Source: Chryseomicrobium excrementi
GTDB taxonomy: Bacteria; Bacillota; Bacilli; Bacillales_A; Planococcaceae
Length of the DNA: 64,000 nt
Direction of reading: 5' to 3'
Assembly (NCBI RefSeq): GCF_002798305.1
Contig: NZ_PCGR01000005.1
Span: forward strand, 42,500-106,499
The notes beneath the pieces were generated by a model that was not told the origin of the DNA, did no database searches, and saw only the letters and a program-made list of their open reading frames with translations. The position numbers and the translations under genes are program-made. Shown here piece after piece: positions 63,699-64,000 of the stretch (position 1 is the stretch's first letter; each line of letters opens with the position of its first letter).

Positions 63699-63727
63699 GC
63701 GTGTCTTTACAGCTAGTAAAGACACGT
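63699..63727 (+). terminator. Terminator-like hairpin after ygxA
   Basis: The 11-bp stem CGTGTCTTTAC/GTAAAGACACG has only a weak T-rich tail (TTCCGTAATT). Confidence 0.62.
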
Positions 63728-63751
63728 TCCGTAATTATTATAAAAAAGTAG

Positions 63752-63781
63752 TTGACGCCTACTTGAATTATAAGTTATGAT
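63752..63781 (+). promoter_or_regulatory. rRNA operon promoter P1
   Basis: TTGACG and TATGAT are 18 bp apart, preceded by an A/T-rich stretch (TTATTATAAAAAA) that could act as an UP element. The second promoter follows about 110 bp later, the tandem layout usual for Bacillus rrn operons. Confidence 0.75.
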
Positions 63782-63862
63782 AATACACGTCGCTAAGGCA
63801 CACCAAATTGAATCGAGCGAAACACCTTCGAAAAATAATTTGAAAAAGACTTCAAAAAACAG

Positions 63863-63891
63863 TTGACGCATATAAGCAGAACTGATAAATT
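63863..63891 (+). promoter_or_regulatory. rRNA operon promoter P2
   Basis: TTGACG and TAAATT are 17 bp apart, preceded by an A-rich tract. Both promoters share the sequence AGTTGACGC around the -35. Confidence 0.78.
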
Positions 63892-63897
63892 AGAGAA

Positions 63898-64000
63898 GTC
63901 GCCAAAACGAGCGACATACCAACATGAACATTGAAAACTGAACATGCAAGACGTCAAGATAGAGCGTCACCACCCCGACCCCCGTTGGGTGTGCGTGACG
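63898..64000 (+). other. Leader of an rRNA operon (16S lies beyond the window)
   Basis: The leader contains ACATTGAAAACTGAACAT, a boxA-like antitermination element of Bacillales rrn leaders, and a hairpin CGTCAC...GTGACG with inner CACCC/GGGTG at 63965-64000. No 16S sequence is reached. Together with P1, P2 and the 63699 hairpin this accounts for the 63692-64000 gap. Confidence 0.7.

Noticed and set aside
63898..64000. Start of 16S rRNA
   Set aside because: Sequence is still leader (boxA-like element and processing-type hairpin); no 16S 5' end motif is reached.

Overview
The window reads as a chromosomal segment of a moderately AT-rich Bacillales bacterium (Firmicutes), most likely a Planococcaceae-type relative of Bacillus. 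Shine-Dalgarno sites are strong, GTG and TTG starts are common, and intrinsic terminators, a T-box and riboswitches are typical of the phylum. From memory, gene content and order resemble the B. subtilis yfn/yfm/yfl/yfk/yfj/yfh/yga block: YfnB-like HAD, YfmL-like helicase, nos, Map2, YflA-like AGCS carrier, YfkK, YfkH, YfkF-like MFS, 23S rRNA methyltransferase, pdaA, yfhF, recX, yfhH, yfhP, mutY, ygaC, ygaD, ygaE, hemL/gsaB, bcp, perR, ygzB, ygxA, then an rRNA operon. The window ends in the rRNA leader, before 16S. I see no prophage, insertion sequence, CRISPR array or tRNA gene.

Layout. 0-5 kb: TPR-GGDEF protein, bacterial NO synthase, PLD-family protein, preQ1-controlled queT. 5-8.6 kb: a sulfide/persulfide stress operon (CstB-like dioxygenase/rhodanese, glutaredoxin, CstR-type repressor, membrane rhodanese) with a CsoR/CstR-type operator on its promoter. 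8.6-18.8 kb: dapF, metalloprotease, FAD oxidoreductase, YihY, lysC, then a serine T-box driving a class V aminotransferase and serA. 18.8-34 kb: an Fbp-like small protein, RNA helicase, two M29 aminopeptidases, GDSL lipase, TPP-controlled thiT, map, TspO, pepF, carbonic anhydrase, mreBH and psuK-psuG. 34-44 kb: AGCS carrier, YtxH, YihY, a P1B-4 ATPase (pfeT) under a perfect PerR box, fumarase, and an MFS transporter behind an attenuator-like leader. 44-52 kb: rlmD, a pdaA with an in-frame stop, recX, mutY and an ABC exporter. 52-58 kb: a five-gene di/oligopeptide ABC operon with a CodY-like box. 58-64 kb: the hemL-bcp-perR-ygxA block and tandem rRNA promoters.

Most genes are housekeeping; the novelty is mainly regulatory. 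The strongest items are: (i) a leader before the MFS gene holding a 30-codon ORF with macrolide-arrest-like Arg-X-Arg motifs followed by an intrinsic terminator; (ii) an sRNA-like transcription unit whose near-consensus promoter overlaps the lysC stop codon; (iii) a double TAAAC-N4-GTTTA operator before the HTH-kinase fusion psuK; (iv) two copies of a structured repeat between convergent genes, one carrying a nested hairpin of about 110 bp; (v) a nonsense codon in pdaA. All functional statements are inferred from sequence motifs and remembered family knowledge; no search was run.
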